This document shows, piece by piece, positions 44,195 to 52,714 of a stretch of DNA of 64,000 bases. Origin of the DNA: G965213525 sp965213525 (GTDB lineage Bacteria > Actinomycetota > Acidimicrobiia > Acidimicrobiales > Poriferisodalaceae). A model generated the notes under the pieces. The model did not search any database. It was not told where the DNA came from and saw nothing but the letters and a program-made list of their open reading frames with translations. A program made the translations under genes and the position numbers. The first letter of the stretch is position 1. Each line of letters starts with the position of its first letter. The stretch is from NCBI GenBank assembly GCA_965213525.1, contig OZ243889.1, positions 496,001 to 560,000 of the forward strand, read 5' to 3'.

Positions 44195-45573
44195 CAGCCG
44201 ACGATGACCTCTTCGGCGGGACGGCGCACCGCTGCCTGGTGGGCCGAGCGCAGCAGTGCGACGGCGAAGGTCAACAGGCCGATCCTGCCCAGGTACATCA
44301 ACACGATGAGGATCAGTCTGGCGGGTGTGCCGAGCTCGGGGGTGACACCGACGGACAGCCCGACGGTCCCGAGGGCGGAGACCGTCTCGAACAGCAGGGC
44401 CTCGGTGGTCAGGTCGGGTTCGAAGGCCGCCAGCAGCGTGATCGCCGCCCCCCCGACCAGGACGGCCCCCGCCGCGATGGCGGTGGCCCGAACGACCGTG
44501 GTCGTCGCCAGGCGGCGCCCGAACACGACCGTGTCGGCCCGGCCCCGCACCACCGACCACACCGACAGCACCACCACGAAGAACGTGACGGTCTTGATGC
44601 CCCCGGCGGTCGAGCCCGGGTTGCCGCCGATGAACATGAGCGACATGGTCAACAGCAGCCCAGCGGTCGTCATGGCCCCGTAGTCCACGGTGTTGAACCC
44701 GGCGGTGCGGGGCGTGACCGCAGCGAACAGGGCGGCGAGCAGACGTCCGGGCAGGCTGAGGGGCCCGAACGTCTCGTCGTTGTTCCACTCCACCAACAAG
44801 AACGCCGTCATGGCCGCCGCCACGAGGAACCCCGTGGTGGCCAGCACCATCTTGGTGTGCAGCGTGAGGGTTCCGGGCCGACGGCGGCGAAGTCGGGCGT
44901 TGAGGTTCGAGATCACGACGAAGCCCAGGCCACCGGCGGTGATGAGCGCCACGATGGTCAGGTTGACGATCGGATCCTCGACGTAGCCCATGAGGCTGTC
45001 GGAGTACAGCGAGAAGCCGGCGTTGTTGAACGCGCTGATGCTGTGGAAGATGGCGTGCCACGCGCCGGTGGCAAGCCCCTCGGTGGCGGCGAAGCGGCTG
45101 TAGAGCAGCAACGCTCCTGCGGTCTCTGCGCCCACGACCACCACGGCGATCGCCCGGGCCAGGTCAGCGACTCCGGCGAAGCTGGTGCTGCCCATCTCCT
45201 CCTGGGCCCGCAGCCGCTCGCTGAGCCCGAGCTGGCGACCGGTGATGAGGGCCAAGAAGGTGCCGAAGGTCAACAGGCCGAGACCTCCCAGCTGGAACAG
45301 CGACGCGATGACGAACTGCCCGAAGCCGCTGAAGGCGCTGCCGGTGTCGACCACCACCAGCCCGGTGACGCAGACCGCGCTGGTGGCGGTGAACAGCGCC
45401 TCGACCGGGCCGATCGTCGCCGCGCCGGTGTGGGAGATGGGCAGGGCCAACAGCACGGCTCCGACGGCGATGAGCGACAGGAACGACGCTGCGATGATCT
45501 GGGTGGGGCTCGCCGTGCGCAGCGGGCCCCCAGTTCGCAGCCGGCGGCGACGTTCGGTCCGACGACGCTCCAA
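44194..45573 (-). CDS. trkH: Potassium uptake membrane protein TrkH/KtrB
   Basis: This 459-aa ion translocator has four pore-loop repeats with selectivity glycines: TSAVCVTGLVVVDT, FHSISAFNNAGFSL, AAVTPRTAGFNTVDY and TVSALGTVGLSVGV. GGNPGSTAGGIKTVTF is a further conserved block. It imports K+ with sodium or protons. The start is taken as TTG 45573, since no better codon precedes the first helix; no ribosome site is obvious. First gene of a three-gene operon. Confidence 0.93.
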   Translation of the reverse strand: MERRRTERRRRLRTGGPLRTASPTQIIAASFLSLIAVGAVLLALPISHTGAATIGPVEALFTATSAVCVTGLVVVDTGSAFSGFGQFVIASLFQLGGLGLLTFGTFLALITGRQLGLSERLRAQEEMGSTSFAGVADLARAIAVVVVGAETAGALLLYSRFAATEGLATGAWHAIFHSISAFNNAGFSLYSDSLMGYVEDPIVNLTIVALITAGGLGFVVISNLNARLRRRRPGTLTLHTKMVLATTGFLVAAAMTAFLLVEWNNDETFGPLSLPGRLLAALFAAVTPRTAGFNTVDYGAMTTAGLLLTMSLMFIGGNPGSTAGGIKTVTFFVVVLSVWSVVRGRADTVVFGRRLATTTVVRATAIAAGAVLVGGAAITLLAAFEPDLTTEALLFETVSALGTVGLSVGVTPELGTPARLILIVLMYLGRIGLLTFAVALLRSAHQAAVRRPAEEVIVG

Positions 45574-45670
45574 GGCCGTCCAGTCTGTCAGCCAGAGCCG
45601 TGTCGGTCATCAACGCCCACTCGGCTGGTTCCGTCCCCCGGCCCCCCGTCCGGCCGCGGGTCGCGAGCTG

Positions 45671-46123
45671 CTAGAGGGTGGCCTGGCGGGCCAGTTCGCG
45701 CAGCAACGAGAGCGCGGCCCGGCGGTCCAGGTCGCTCAGCTCCTCGGTCTGGGGTCGGTCGCCGTGCACGAGTCGGTCGACGGTGGCGAGCAGCTCGGCC
45801 TCGTCGGCGGGCTTGCCGAAGAAGGCGTTCGCACCGGCGGCCAGGGCGGGTTGGCGGGCTGACTCACCGCGGGCGGTCAGCACGATCACGGGGATGAGCG
45901 CCACGCTGGCGAGCGAGCGCATCCGCTCCAACACGTCGATCCCGTCCCCGCCGGGCAACCCGAGATCCAACAGCACCACGTCAGGCTGCACCCGCCGGGC
46001 CGCGCCGACCGCGGTGACGGCGTCAGCTGAGCTGTAGGTCCGGTACCCAGCCGATCGCAGGCGCACCGACAGCGCCAACGCCAGGTCGGCGTCGTCCTCG
46101 ACGATGAGCACGGTGGCGGTCAC
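45671..46123 (-). CDS. Single-domain response regulator
   Basis: This 150-aa protein is a receiver domain: VLIVEDDADLALAL (acidic pocket), VVLLDLGLPGGDGID (phospho-Asp), VIVLTAR and FFGKPADE (conserved Lys). No output domain follows, only about 30 helical residues. GTG 46123 overlaps an upstream micro-ORF as GTGA, with CGAGGAGCGCC as ribosome site. It likely receives phosphate from the CHASE kinase encoded upstream. Confidence 0.88.
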   Translation of the reverse strand: MTATVLIVEDDADLALALSVRLRSAGYRTYSSADAVTAVGAARRVQPDVVLLDLGLPGGDGIDVLERMRSLASVALIPVIVLTARGESARQPALAAGANAFFGKPADEAELLATVDRLVHGDRPQTEELSDLDRRAALSLLRELARQATL

Positions 46124-46158
46124 GAGGCGCTCCTCGGGTGGTTCGGGGTTGAGGTCAC
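46120..46158 (-). pseudogene. 12-codon micro-ORF in the response-regulator junction
   Basis: GTG to TGA frame VTSTPNHPRSAS, whose last seven residues equal the C-terminal NHPRSAS of the downstream-numbered regulator at 46226-46723. It is linked by GTGA overlaps on both sides and looks like a remnant of a duplicated gene end. Confidence 0.5.
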
Positions 46159-46229
46159 GAGGCGCTCCTGGAGTGGTTCGGGGTCATCGGGTCGGCGTCG
46201 TCTCCGACCATGGACGCAGTGGCGGTCAC
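46155..46229 (-). pseudogene. 24-codon relic of a response-regulator gene
   Basis: The frame reads VTATASMVGDDADPMT then PNHSRSAS. The first 14 residues parallel the start of the intact regulator (MTATVLIVEDDADL; GTG read as M), and the last eight parallel the end of the other regulator. It therefore looks like a receiver gene with its middle deleted, keeping start and stop. Overlaps with its neighbours are GTGA at both ends. Confidence 0.55.
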
Positions 46230-46723
46230 GAGGCACTCCTCGGGTGGTTCGAGGCGGTGAGGGTGCCCAGGACGGGAGGCAGGACGAGGCCGTGGCGGGT
46301 CGGGAGGCGGACGCTGCCGAGCCAGAACTCGTGGACGATCTTCATCACGTCGAAGAACTCCTGGAGATCGACGGGCTTGCACATGTAGGCGTTGGCCGCG
46401 CCCCGGTAGGCCGCCAGCACGTCGTCGTCGTGGCGGGAGGTGCTGAGCACCACCACCGGGATCGGGGCCAGGCGAGGATCGTTGCGCACGATCTCGAGCA
46501 GCTCGAGGCCTGACAACCGGGGCAGGTTGAGGTCGAGCAGCACAAGATCGGGCATGGCCGTCTCGGGGTGGTGGCCGGCTCGACGGAGGTAGGACAACGC
46601 GTCCTCACCGTCGGGTGAGACGTGCAGCGCCACGGCGGCGCCGGCCTCGTTGAGCGCCTCGGCGGCGAGGCGGGCATCGGCCGGGTTGTCCTCGACCAAC
46701 AGCACGGTCATGGGTGTGGGCAC
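46226..46723 (-). CDS. Rcp1-type response regulator
   Basis: This 165-aa receiver protein has VLLVEDNPADARLAAEAL, VLLDLNLPRLSGLELLE (phospho-Asp) and YMCKPVDLQEFFDVMKIV, the pattern of phytochrome-partner (Rcp1) regulators. No output domain is present. GTG 46723 has GGAGG 7 bases upstream; an ATG four codons later is an alternative. It overlaps the end of the kinase gene by 16 bp, so the two are almost surely a cognate pair. Confidence 0.88.
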   Translation of the reverse strand: MPTPMTVLLVEDNPADARLAAEALNEAGAAVALHVSPDGEDALSYLRRAGHHPETAMPDLVLLDLNLPRLSGLELLEIVRNDPRLAPIPVVVLSTSRHDDDVLAAYRGAANAYMCKPVDLQEFFDVMKIVHEFWLGSVRLPTRHGLVLPPVLGTLTASNHPRSAS

Positions 46724-48582
46724 GACGAGACCTCCTCACGGCCACCGGCCGCACTGGTCACCAGCTCCTCGACGTGGTCTGACCCGGCGGTGTCGTCCTC
46801 GCCGCAGACGGGCAGGCAGATGTGCACCCCGGCGCCGCCGGCGGGGGACTCCTCGATCCAGACCGTCCCGCCGTGACGTTCGACGATGCGGTGCACGATC
46901 GACAGGCCGATGCCGGTTCCGGGGCGTTGATCACCGGTCTGGAGGCGCTCGAACATGCCGAACACCCGCTCGCGGTGCTCGGGGGCGATGCCCACCCCGT
47001 TGTCCTCCACGACGAGCTCGCACCCGTCGGGGCCACAAGAGGAGGCGATGTCGATCTGGAGGGGCCGGTCGGGGTGGCGGTAGCGGGCGCAGTTGGTCAA
47101 GAGGTTGGTCACCACCTGGACGAGCTGGCGGACGTCGCCGTGCACCTCGGAGAGGTCGCCGACCTCGACCGTGGCGCCGGCATCGACGAGGGCCAACTCG
47201 GTGTGGCGCAGCGCCTCGTCGACGACCGTGCGCAGGTGCTCGGTGCGAAACGGCCGCGCCGCCCGCCCGACCCTGCTGTAGGCGAGGAGGTCCTCGATGA
47301 TCTCCTTGAGCCGCTGGGCGCCACCGACGGCGAACCCGATGAACTGGCGGCCGTCGTCGTCGAGGACGCCGCCGTAGCGACGATCGATGAGCTGCAGGTA
47401 CCCCGAGATCGACCGCAGGGGCTCCTGGAGGTCATGGGAGGCCACGTAGGCGAAGCGCTCCAGGTCTGCGTTGGACTGCTCGAGGGCGGTGTTGCGGGCT
47501 TCGAGATCGGCGGCGGTGCGCCGCAGGTCTGCGGTGGCGACATCGGCGCGCTCCTCCTCCCGGCTGCGCGCCCGGGCCAGGGCCCACAGCGCGCCGGCGA
47601 GGGCGACGCTGGCGAGCAGACCGGCCACCAGCAACGCCGGCGCGACCAGGTTGGCCTCCAGGCCACCCGGTGAGAGGTCGGTGAGCTCGACGGTCCAGTT
47701 GTGGCCGAGCACGTCGATGGTCTCGACGATGACCGCCCCCCCGTCGCCGGCTGCGGGCGGCGACCACGAGGCCATCGGTGCGCCCGAGGCATCGGCGCCG
47801 TCGTGCAGCGCGACGCGCATGGGCCGGTCGGTCCTGAGCGCCGAGTCGAGGAAGTCCTGGGCGACGACCGGGCTCGAGAGCCACCCGTCGACGTCCAGAC
47901 CAGCGACGGTGACCCCGGTGACGGGGTGCATGACGACGAAGGCCGGCTGGCCCGGAGCGCGGACCAACTCGATCTGGGGGGAGATCGCCGACTGGCCGGT
48001 GGCGGTGGCACGGTCTTGCACCTCACCCACACCGGGCACCGACAGCGCGTCGAGACCGACGGCATCGGCGTTGTCGGGCGACGAGGTCATCAGGACCGGT
48101 CGGTGCTCGGTGCGGCGACCGGGCGGCCGGACGTCGTAGCTGGGCAGGCCCTGGTCCCGACGCCAGGCGATGAGCTGATCGAGCTCGTCACCGGTGACCG
48201 AGGGGATGAAGCTCATGGCGCCCATCGTCGGCACCCGTTCGGTGACCCCGGCGGTGCGGGCGTAGGTCTCGAGCTCCGCGGGGCTGACCTCCTCAGAGGC
48301 TGCGAACAACGCACCAAGGCCGGCCAGCACGTCGGAGTGGTGCTCGACCTGGGTGGAGATCACCTCGACGACGTCGGCGGCGGCTGCGGCGAAGCGCTCC
48401 TCGTTGCGCTGTTGGCGGATGCCGTCCTGCCAGGTCGTCAGGGCCACGGTCGCCGCCACCGCCAGGCTCAGCACGATCAAGGGCAGGCCGCTCGTCAACA
48501 GCAACCTGTTGGCCCGCTGCTGCCATCGGCGCGAGGCGGTGACCGACGTGTCCCTGCCAACGGTCTGCCCGATCGAGCCCAC
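46708..48582 (-). CDS. CHASE-domain sensor histidine kinase
   Basis: This 624-aa membrane kinase has an N-terminal helix (LPLIVLSLAVAATVALTTW) and an extracytoplasmic CHASE-type domain (IPSVTGDELDQLIAWRRDQG, FVVMHPVTGVT). A second helix at about residue 310 follows, then a coiled coil, HisKA (FAYVASHDLQEPLRSISGYL) and HATPase (NLLTNCARYRHPDRPLQIDI, VEDNGVGIAPEHRERVFGMF, GTGIGLSIVHRIVERHGG). The kinase core is of the phytochrome-like subgroup. Its signal is unknown. GTG 48582 is the likely start. Confidence 0.9.
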   Translation of the reverse strand: MGSIGQTVGRDTSVTASRRWQQRANRLLLTSGLPLIVLSLAVAATVALTTWQDGIRQQRNEERFAAAAADVVEVISTQVEHHSDVLAGLGALFAASEEVSPAELETYARTAGVTERVPTMGAMSFIPSVTGDELDQLIAWRRDQGLPSYDVRPPGRRTEHRPVLMTSSPDNADAVGLDALSVPGVGEVQDRATATGQSAISPQIELVRAPGQPAFVVMHPVTGVTVAGLDVDGWLSSPVVAQDFLDSALRTDRPMRVALHDGADASGAPMASWSPPAAGDGGAVIVETIDVLGHNWTVELTDLSPGGLEANLVAPALLVAGLLASVALAGALWALARARSREEERADVATADLRRTAADLEARNTALEQSNADLERFAYVASHDLQEPLRSISGYLQLIDRRYGGVLDDDGRQFIGFAVGGAQRLKEIIEDLLAYSRVGRAARPFRTEHLRTVVDEALRHTELALVDAGATVEVGDLSEVHGDVRQLVQVVTNLLTNCARYRHPDRPLQIDIASSCGPDGCELVVEDNGVGIAPEHRERVFGMFERLQTGDQRPGTGIGLSIVHRIVERHGGTVWIEESPAGGAGVHICLPVCGEDDTAGSDHVEELVTSAAGGREEVSSCPHP

Positions 48583-48686
48583 GTGCTGCCATCGGCGGCG
48601 AGTCGGCGCGTTGAAGGGGATGTGCTGGCGGCCCGCCCGGGGTTCGAGCGCTCAGGTGCGGCTCGCCAGGGTCGACGAGTGCGGTC

Positions 48687-50189
48687 GTGGTCGAGACCGG
48701 CACCGAACGCCCGCCCACCAACGCAGCGCTGTCAGGGGCGCGCCCCCGAGCGACGGTCCGGTTGCTCGTCGTCGACGACGACCCCGGGTTCGGTCATCTG
48801 GTCGTCGCCCTGCTCGACGAGGCCGGGTACGACCACGTCGAGCTGGTCGCCACCCGCCGGGCCGCGGTCGAGGCTTCCACGCCCGGACGCTTCGACGTGT
48901 TGCTCGTCGACTACCACCTCGGCGACGGCACGGGCGTCGAGGTGCTGAGCGAGATCCGAGCACGAGGTTGCGAAGCACCCGTCGTGGTGTTGACCGGGCG
49001 CGCCGACGTCGACCTCGAGGTGCTGCGCGCCGGGGCCACCGACCACCTGGCCAAGGACGACGTCCGCCCCGAGAGCCTGGACCGCTGCGTCCGCCACGCG
49101 CTGGAGCGTGCGGCGATGGTCGAAGAGGTCGAGCGGGCCCGGGCCGCCGAGTTGCGGATGCGTGACGAGTTCGTCTCCCACATCAGCCACGAGCTGCGCA
49201 CCCCCCTCGCCGCCATCGGGCAGTTCACCTCGATCCTCGCCGACGGCCTCGCCGCTGACCCCGACGAGGAGCAGCGGTTCTTCGGCATCGTGAAGCGCAA
49301 CGTGCGCCAGCTGGCGACCATGGTCGACGAGCTGCTCGACGTGACCCGCCTCGAGCGACCCGGGTTCAGCGTGCTCGCCCACCGCGTCGACCTCGGCGAC
49401 GTCATCGAGCGCGCCGTCGCCGCCATGCGGCCCGCGGCCGCGGAGGGTGGCCTGGTGCTGGACGCCCCGATGGGGGCGCACCCGGTGGTGATCGGGGATC
49501 CCGACCGCCTGGTGCAGGTGCTCACCAACCTGGTCGACAACGCCATCAAGTTCACCCCGGCGGGGGGACGGGTCACCGTCGAGGTGGGCGCTCCCCGCGA
49601 CGGTCTCGTCGAGGTCGGGGTGCTCGACACCGGGCCCGGTCTCGATCCCGATGCGGCGGAGCGGGTGTTCAACAGGCTGCACCAGGAACAGACCTCCGTG
49701 CACCGCTCACGGCGGGGGCTCGGCCTCGGTCTGCACATCTGCCGTCAGCTCGTCGAGCGCCACGGCGGCCGCATCTGGGCCGAGGCGTCACCGACGGGGG
49801 GGACGGCCATGCGCTTCACGCTTCCGAGCTTCGATCTGCGACGGACCATCGAGCCCCTCGTCAGCGATCGGGACGAGCCCGTCGAGGGCGCGATCGTGGA
49901 GATCGTCGGCGCCGGCCAGGACACGGCGGGCAAAGCCAGCCAGCACAGGTCAGCACTCGATGAGCTGGCCGGTCCTGACGTCGTCGTGCTGCCCCCCCTC
50001 GGTGAGGAGCACCTCGGGGTCACCCACGCGGTGGTGGCCGTGCCTCTCGGGCAACTGGATGCCCGGCTCGTCGTGCTCACCGACGCCCTGGACGGTCTCG
50101 GACGGGTGCACGTCCGCCGGTTCTGCCTCGGCGGCGCGGGGTCTGATGCTGCCATCGACAGGGTGCTGGAACGGATCGCTTCCGCCTGA
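48687..50189 (+). CDS. Receiver-histidine kinase hybrid with an unassigned C-terminal domain
   Basis: This 500-aa soluble protein starts with a receiver domain (RLLVVDDDPGFGHLVVALLD, DVLLVDYHLGDGTGVEVL). HisKA (EFVSHISHELRTPLAAIGQF) and HATPase (NLVDNAIKFTPAGGRVTVEV, VLDTGPGLDPDAAERVFNRL, LGLGLHICRQLVERHGGRIW) follow. The last 120 residues, after the ATPase, match nothing I know. The gene is divergent from the CHASE kinase by about 100 bp, so the two systems may be linked by phosphorelay. Confidence 0.88.
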   Translation: MVETGTERPPTNAALSGARPRATVRLLVVDDDPGFGHLVVALLDEAGYDHVELVATRRAAVEASTPGRFDVLLVDYHLGDGTGVEVLSEIRARGCEAPVVVLTGRADVDLEVLRAGATDHLAKDDVRPESLDRCVRHALERAAMVEEVERARAAELRMRDEFVSHISHELRTPLAAIGQFTSILADGLAADPDEEQRFFGIVKRNVRQLATMVDELLDVTRLERPGFSVLAHRVDLGDVIERAVAAMRPAAAEGGLVLDAPMGAHPVVIGDPDRLVQVLTNLVDNAIKFTPAGGRVTVEVGAPRDGLVEVGVLDTGPGLDPDAAERVFNRLHQEQTSVHRSRRGLGLGLHICRQLVERHGGRIWAEASPTGGTAMRFTLPSFDLRRTIEPLVSDRDEPVEGAIVEIVGAGQDTAGKASQHRSALDELAGPDVVVLPPLGEEHLGVTHAVVAVPLGQLDARLVVLTDALDGLGRVHVRRFCLGGAGSDAAIDRVLERIASA

Positions 50190-50221
50190 GGACTCGAACC
50201 CCGCCGGGGCGGCTCACGGGT

Positions 50222-51073
50222 TCAGTCCGAGGCGACCACAGCCTGGTCGACTGCGGCCTGGTCGTCGAAGGTGCGGTCGATCCGCTCGAAGCGTCGGCGG
50301 ATCGAGGCGCGGCTCTCGTCGTGGGGCAACACGTAGAGCCGGCCGGCGGTGACGGCGTCGAGGGTCATCGCTGCGACGTCGTCGACGTCGAGCACCCGGC
50401 CGGCGAGCTCGTCGTTGTCCTCGCCCTGGTCGAGCAGGCCCGACGGCGTCGTCGGCCCGCCGTAGGTGTCGCCTCGGTTGCGCTCGGAGCTGCCGATCCC
50501 GGTACCGACCCTCATCGGGCAGAGCACCGAGACGCCGATGTCGTGCTCGGCCAGCTCACGCCACAGCACCTCGGCGAGGGCGACGACGCCGTACTTGGCC
50601 ACGCAGTAGGGGCCGAGGCCGCGGTTGGGGACGAGCCCGGCGAACGAGGCGGTGAACAGCAGGTGGCCGCCCTCGCCCTGGTCGATCATGAGCGGCAGGA
50701 AGGCCTCCACGCCGTGGATCGGCCCCCACAGGTCGACGTCGATCGTCCAGCGCCAGTCGTCGTGGGTCATCTCGGTGACCGGACCGCCGACGGCGACGCC
50801 GGCGTTGTTGAACAGGACGTGGACGGGCCCGATCCGCTCGACCGAGGTGCGGGCCAGTGCTCGCACCTCGGTCAGTGACGAGACGTCGGCGCTCACGCCG
50901 TGGGCGGTGATGCCCTCGGCGCGCAGTTCATCGACCGCGCCGGCGAGCGCCTGCTCCTCGACGTCGGCCAGCACCACGGCGGCGCCCCTTCGTCCGAGGA
51001 GGCGTGCCGTGGCGAGCCCGATGCCACTGGCGCCCCCGGTGATGACCGCGCCCTTGCCCTCGAAGGTGTTCAT
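50222..51073 (-). CDS. Short-chain dehydrogenase/reductase
   Basis: This 283-aa SDR has GGASGIGLATARLLGRRG, LADVEEQAL (NAD-type acidic residue), NNAGVAVGG, TASFAG (catalytic Ser) and YCVAKYGVVAL (YxxxK). It is slightly longer than the classical type, with a C-terminal extension. ATG 51073 is the first start after a weak GGGGGA site. The substrate is unknown. It seems to be a single gene. Confidence 0.88.
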   Translation of the reverse strand: MNTFEGKGAVITGGASGIGLATARLLGRRGAAVVLADVEEQALAGAVDELRAEGITAHGVSADVSSLTEVRALARTSVERIGPVHVLFNNAGVAVGGPVTEMTHDDWRWTIDVDLWGPIHGVEAFLPLMIDQGEGGHLLFTASFAGLVPNRGLGPYCVAKYGVVALAEVLWRELAEHDIGVSVLCPMRVGTGIGSSERNRGDTYGGPTTPSGLLDQGEDNDELAGRVLDVDDVAAMTLDAVTAGRLYVLPHDESRASIRRRFERIDRTFDDQAAVDQAVVASD

Positions 51074-51212
51074 CGACGTGTCCCCCGTCCTCGGGCGACG
51101 GCGCCAAGGCGCCGCCACCGATCCGGTGAACACGATGTGGGCTCGGGTCCCGGTCGTCAACCCGGAGGCCCATCGGTCGACCTGGTGGTCCGGGACGCCG
51201 AGCTCCTCGCGC

Positions 51213-51605
51213 TCAGCCGCGCCGGCGGACCGCCAGGACCCCCACGACCAGCGCGCTGGCGAGGGCGGCGGCAGCTGCGATGCGCCGACGACGCCTCGCG
51301 GTCTCGGCGAACCACGCGGTGCGGACCAACACGATGGGGCGACGCGTCCGCAGCGACCGAGTCGGATGGGCGATCGATCCGATGGTGAGCACCTGGCCGC
51401 GCTCGTCGCTCACCCGCAGCTTCACGTGTCCGAGCTCGTCGGGGACCGGGGACCGGGGGCCGAGGCGCTGGGTTCGCAGCACCTCGGCCAAGAACGGCAC
51501 CGGGTCAGGGATGGAGACGTCGATCACGTCATCGTCAAACGTGACGTCGGCTCCTTGACCGTCGACCTCGAGGGTGAGTGACCCGTCGAGGCGCAACCGG
51601 CTCAC
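51213..51605 (-). CDS. Tail-anchored protein of unknown function
   Basis: This 130-aa protein has a beta-rich N-terminal body (LRLDGSLTLEVDGQGADVTF, VKLRVSDERGQVLTIGS). A basic stretch and a C-terminal membrane helix (IAAAAALASALVVGVLAVRR) follow. GTG 51605 overlaps the stop of the 77-aa gene as GTGA, so the two are made together. No family is recognised. Confidence 0.65.
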   Translation of the reverse strand: MSRLRLDGSLTLEVDGQGADVTFDDDVIDVSIPDPVPFLAEVLRTQRLGPRSPVPDELGHVKLRVSDERGQVLTIGSIAHPTRSLRTRRPIVLVRTAWFAETARRRRRIAAAAALASALVVGVLAVRRRG

Positions 51606-51835
51606 GACGTGGCGTCGTCGGTGGTGGTGATGCGGAGGGTCCCGTTGAACTTCCAGTGAGCGCGAGGAGCCGAGGGGCCGGTGTCGCGAGGCACCTCGAT
51701 CATCATGTCGACGAACTGGTAGTCGATGGCTGCGCCCCGACCGGTCAGGTAGCTCCACATCTCCTTGCCCAGGTCGGTCCACGAGGTGAACTCCTGCTCG
51801 GAGATGGTGTTCGTCTCATCGATCGTGTTCGCCAT
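51602..51835 (-). CDS. Small soluble protein of unknown function
   Basis: This 77-aa acidic protein begins MANTIDETNTISEQEFTSW and ends in a Thr/Asp-rich tail; it has no membrane segment or cysteine. GAGGAG lies 6 bases before ATG 51835. It overlaps the next gene by GTGA. Function unknown, but the clean ribosome site and coupling make it real in my view. Confidence 0.7.
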   Translation of the reverse strand: MANTIDETNTISEQEFTSWTDLGKEMWSYLTGRGAAIDYQFVDMMIEVPRDTGPSAPRAHWKFNGTLRITTTDDATS

Positions 51836-51864
51836 GGCGCACTCCTCGCTACAGGTGCCGGGGT

Positions 51865-51886
51865 GGCACTTTCACTGCAAAATGCC
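51865..51886 (-). promoter_or_regulatory. Stem-loop upstream of the small 77-aa gene
   Basis: On the minus strand GGCATTTT, loop GCAGTG, AAAGTGCC forms an 8-bp stem (one G-T pair) about 30 bases before ATG 51835. It is A+T-richer than its surroundings. It could be a leader structure, an operator or a weak terminator for the phosphatase gene before it. Confidence 0.45.
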
Positions 51887-51939
51887 CTGCGCCATCGGGG
51901 TCCAAACGCCGCGTCACAGCGACAGAGGTCACGCCGGGG

Positions 51940-52710
51940 TCAGGCCAGCTGCACCTGGGGCCGCGTCATGTCACCGAGCTGGTACCCCGACTCGCGGTGG
52001 TTGCGTGGACGCAGCACGATGAGGGCGACGTCGTCGTCGGCGTCGGCGCCGAAGTCGTGCAGCACCCGATCGGCGATCTCGTCACACGGGCGGTGCACCA
52101 GACCCTGCACGAAGCGGCCCAGGGCCTCAAACCGAGCGTCGAGGTCGACGCCACGACGCTCGACGAGACCGTCGGTGAACAGGATCAGCACGTCGCCGAC
52201 GGCGTAGGTGAACGTCGCCGCCGCGCCCGCCGCCCTCACCGTCAGTGGGGGGCGTCGTCCTGCCTCGATGACCTCGACGCCGCCGCCCGGGCTGACCCGC
52301 AGGACGGGCGGGTGTCCGGCCGAGCAGATGCGGGCGGTGGTCGAGCCGTCCAGCATCACCACCGCCATCGTGGTGCCCCTCGCCCCGGGGAGGACCCGGG
52401 CGAACTCATCCACCCCGGCGACGATGTCCTCGGGCTCGGGGCACACCCGGGCCAAGGCGTTGGCGGCCGCTCGCAGCTGGCCCATCACGCCGATCTGGGT
52501 GACGCCGTGGCCGACCACGTCGCCGATGATGGCCACGACCCGCTGATCGGCGGGTCGGTCGACCAGGTCGTACCAGTCACCGCCGACCTGCAGGTCGTGG
52601 TTGTGGGCCCGGTAGGCCGCAGCAGCCTCGGTGCAACCGATGAGCGGCAGCTGGGTCGGCAGCAGCAGCTGCTGCAACTCGACCAGCCGTCGTCGTTCAG
52701 GGGACGTCAA
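51940..52710 (-). CDS. SpoIIE/RsbU-type PP2C phosphatase
   Basis: This 256-aa phosphatase has VGGDWYDLVDR, VVAIIGDVVGHGVTQIGVMG (the metal-binding Asp blocks) and LILFTDGLVERRGVDLD, with a final DDDVALIVLR. No sensor domain is attached. It normally dephosphorylates an anti-sigma antagonist; no such partner is visible nearby. The TTG start at 52710 is four bases after the preceding stop and is not certain. Confidence 0.85.
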   Translation of the reverse strand: MTSPERRRLVELQQLLLPTQLPLIGCTEAAAAYRAHNHDLQVGGDWYDLVDRPADQRVVAIIGDVVGHGVTQIGVMGQLRAAANALARVCPEPEDIVAGVDEFARVLPGARGTTMAVVMLDGSTTARICSAGHPPVLRVSPGGGVEVIEAGRRPPLTVRAAGAAATFTYAVGDVLILFTDGLVERRGVDLDARFEALGRFVQGLVHRPCDEIADRVLHDFGADADDDVALIVLRPRNHRESGYQLGDMTRPQVQLA

Positions 52711-52714
52711 GGCG

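Larger units (their letters stand above)
46120..46254 (-). repeat. Three direct repeats of about 30 bp at the response-regulator junction
   Basis: Copies at 46120-46149, 46155-46184 and 46226-46254 share almost the same sequence (plus strand core TCACGAGGCGCTCCT, then GTGGTTCGGGG). Each contains a GAGGAG ribosome site, a TGA stop and a GTG start in GTGA overlap. The copies mark duplicated gene ends. Confidence 0.8.

Noticed and set aside
46120..46254. Three short repeats as a CRISPR fragment
   Set aside because: The repeats encode gene ends with ribosome sites and GTGA overlaps, spacing is irregular and no cas gene is present.
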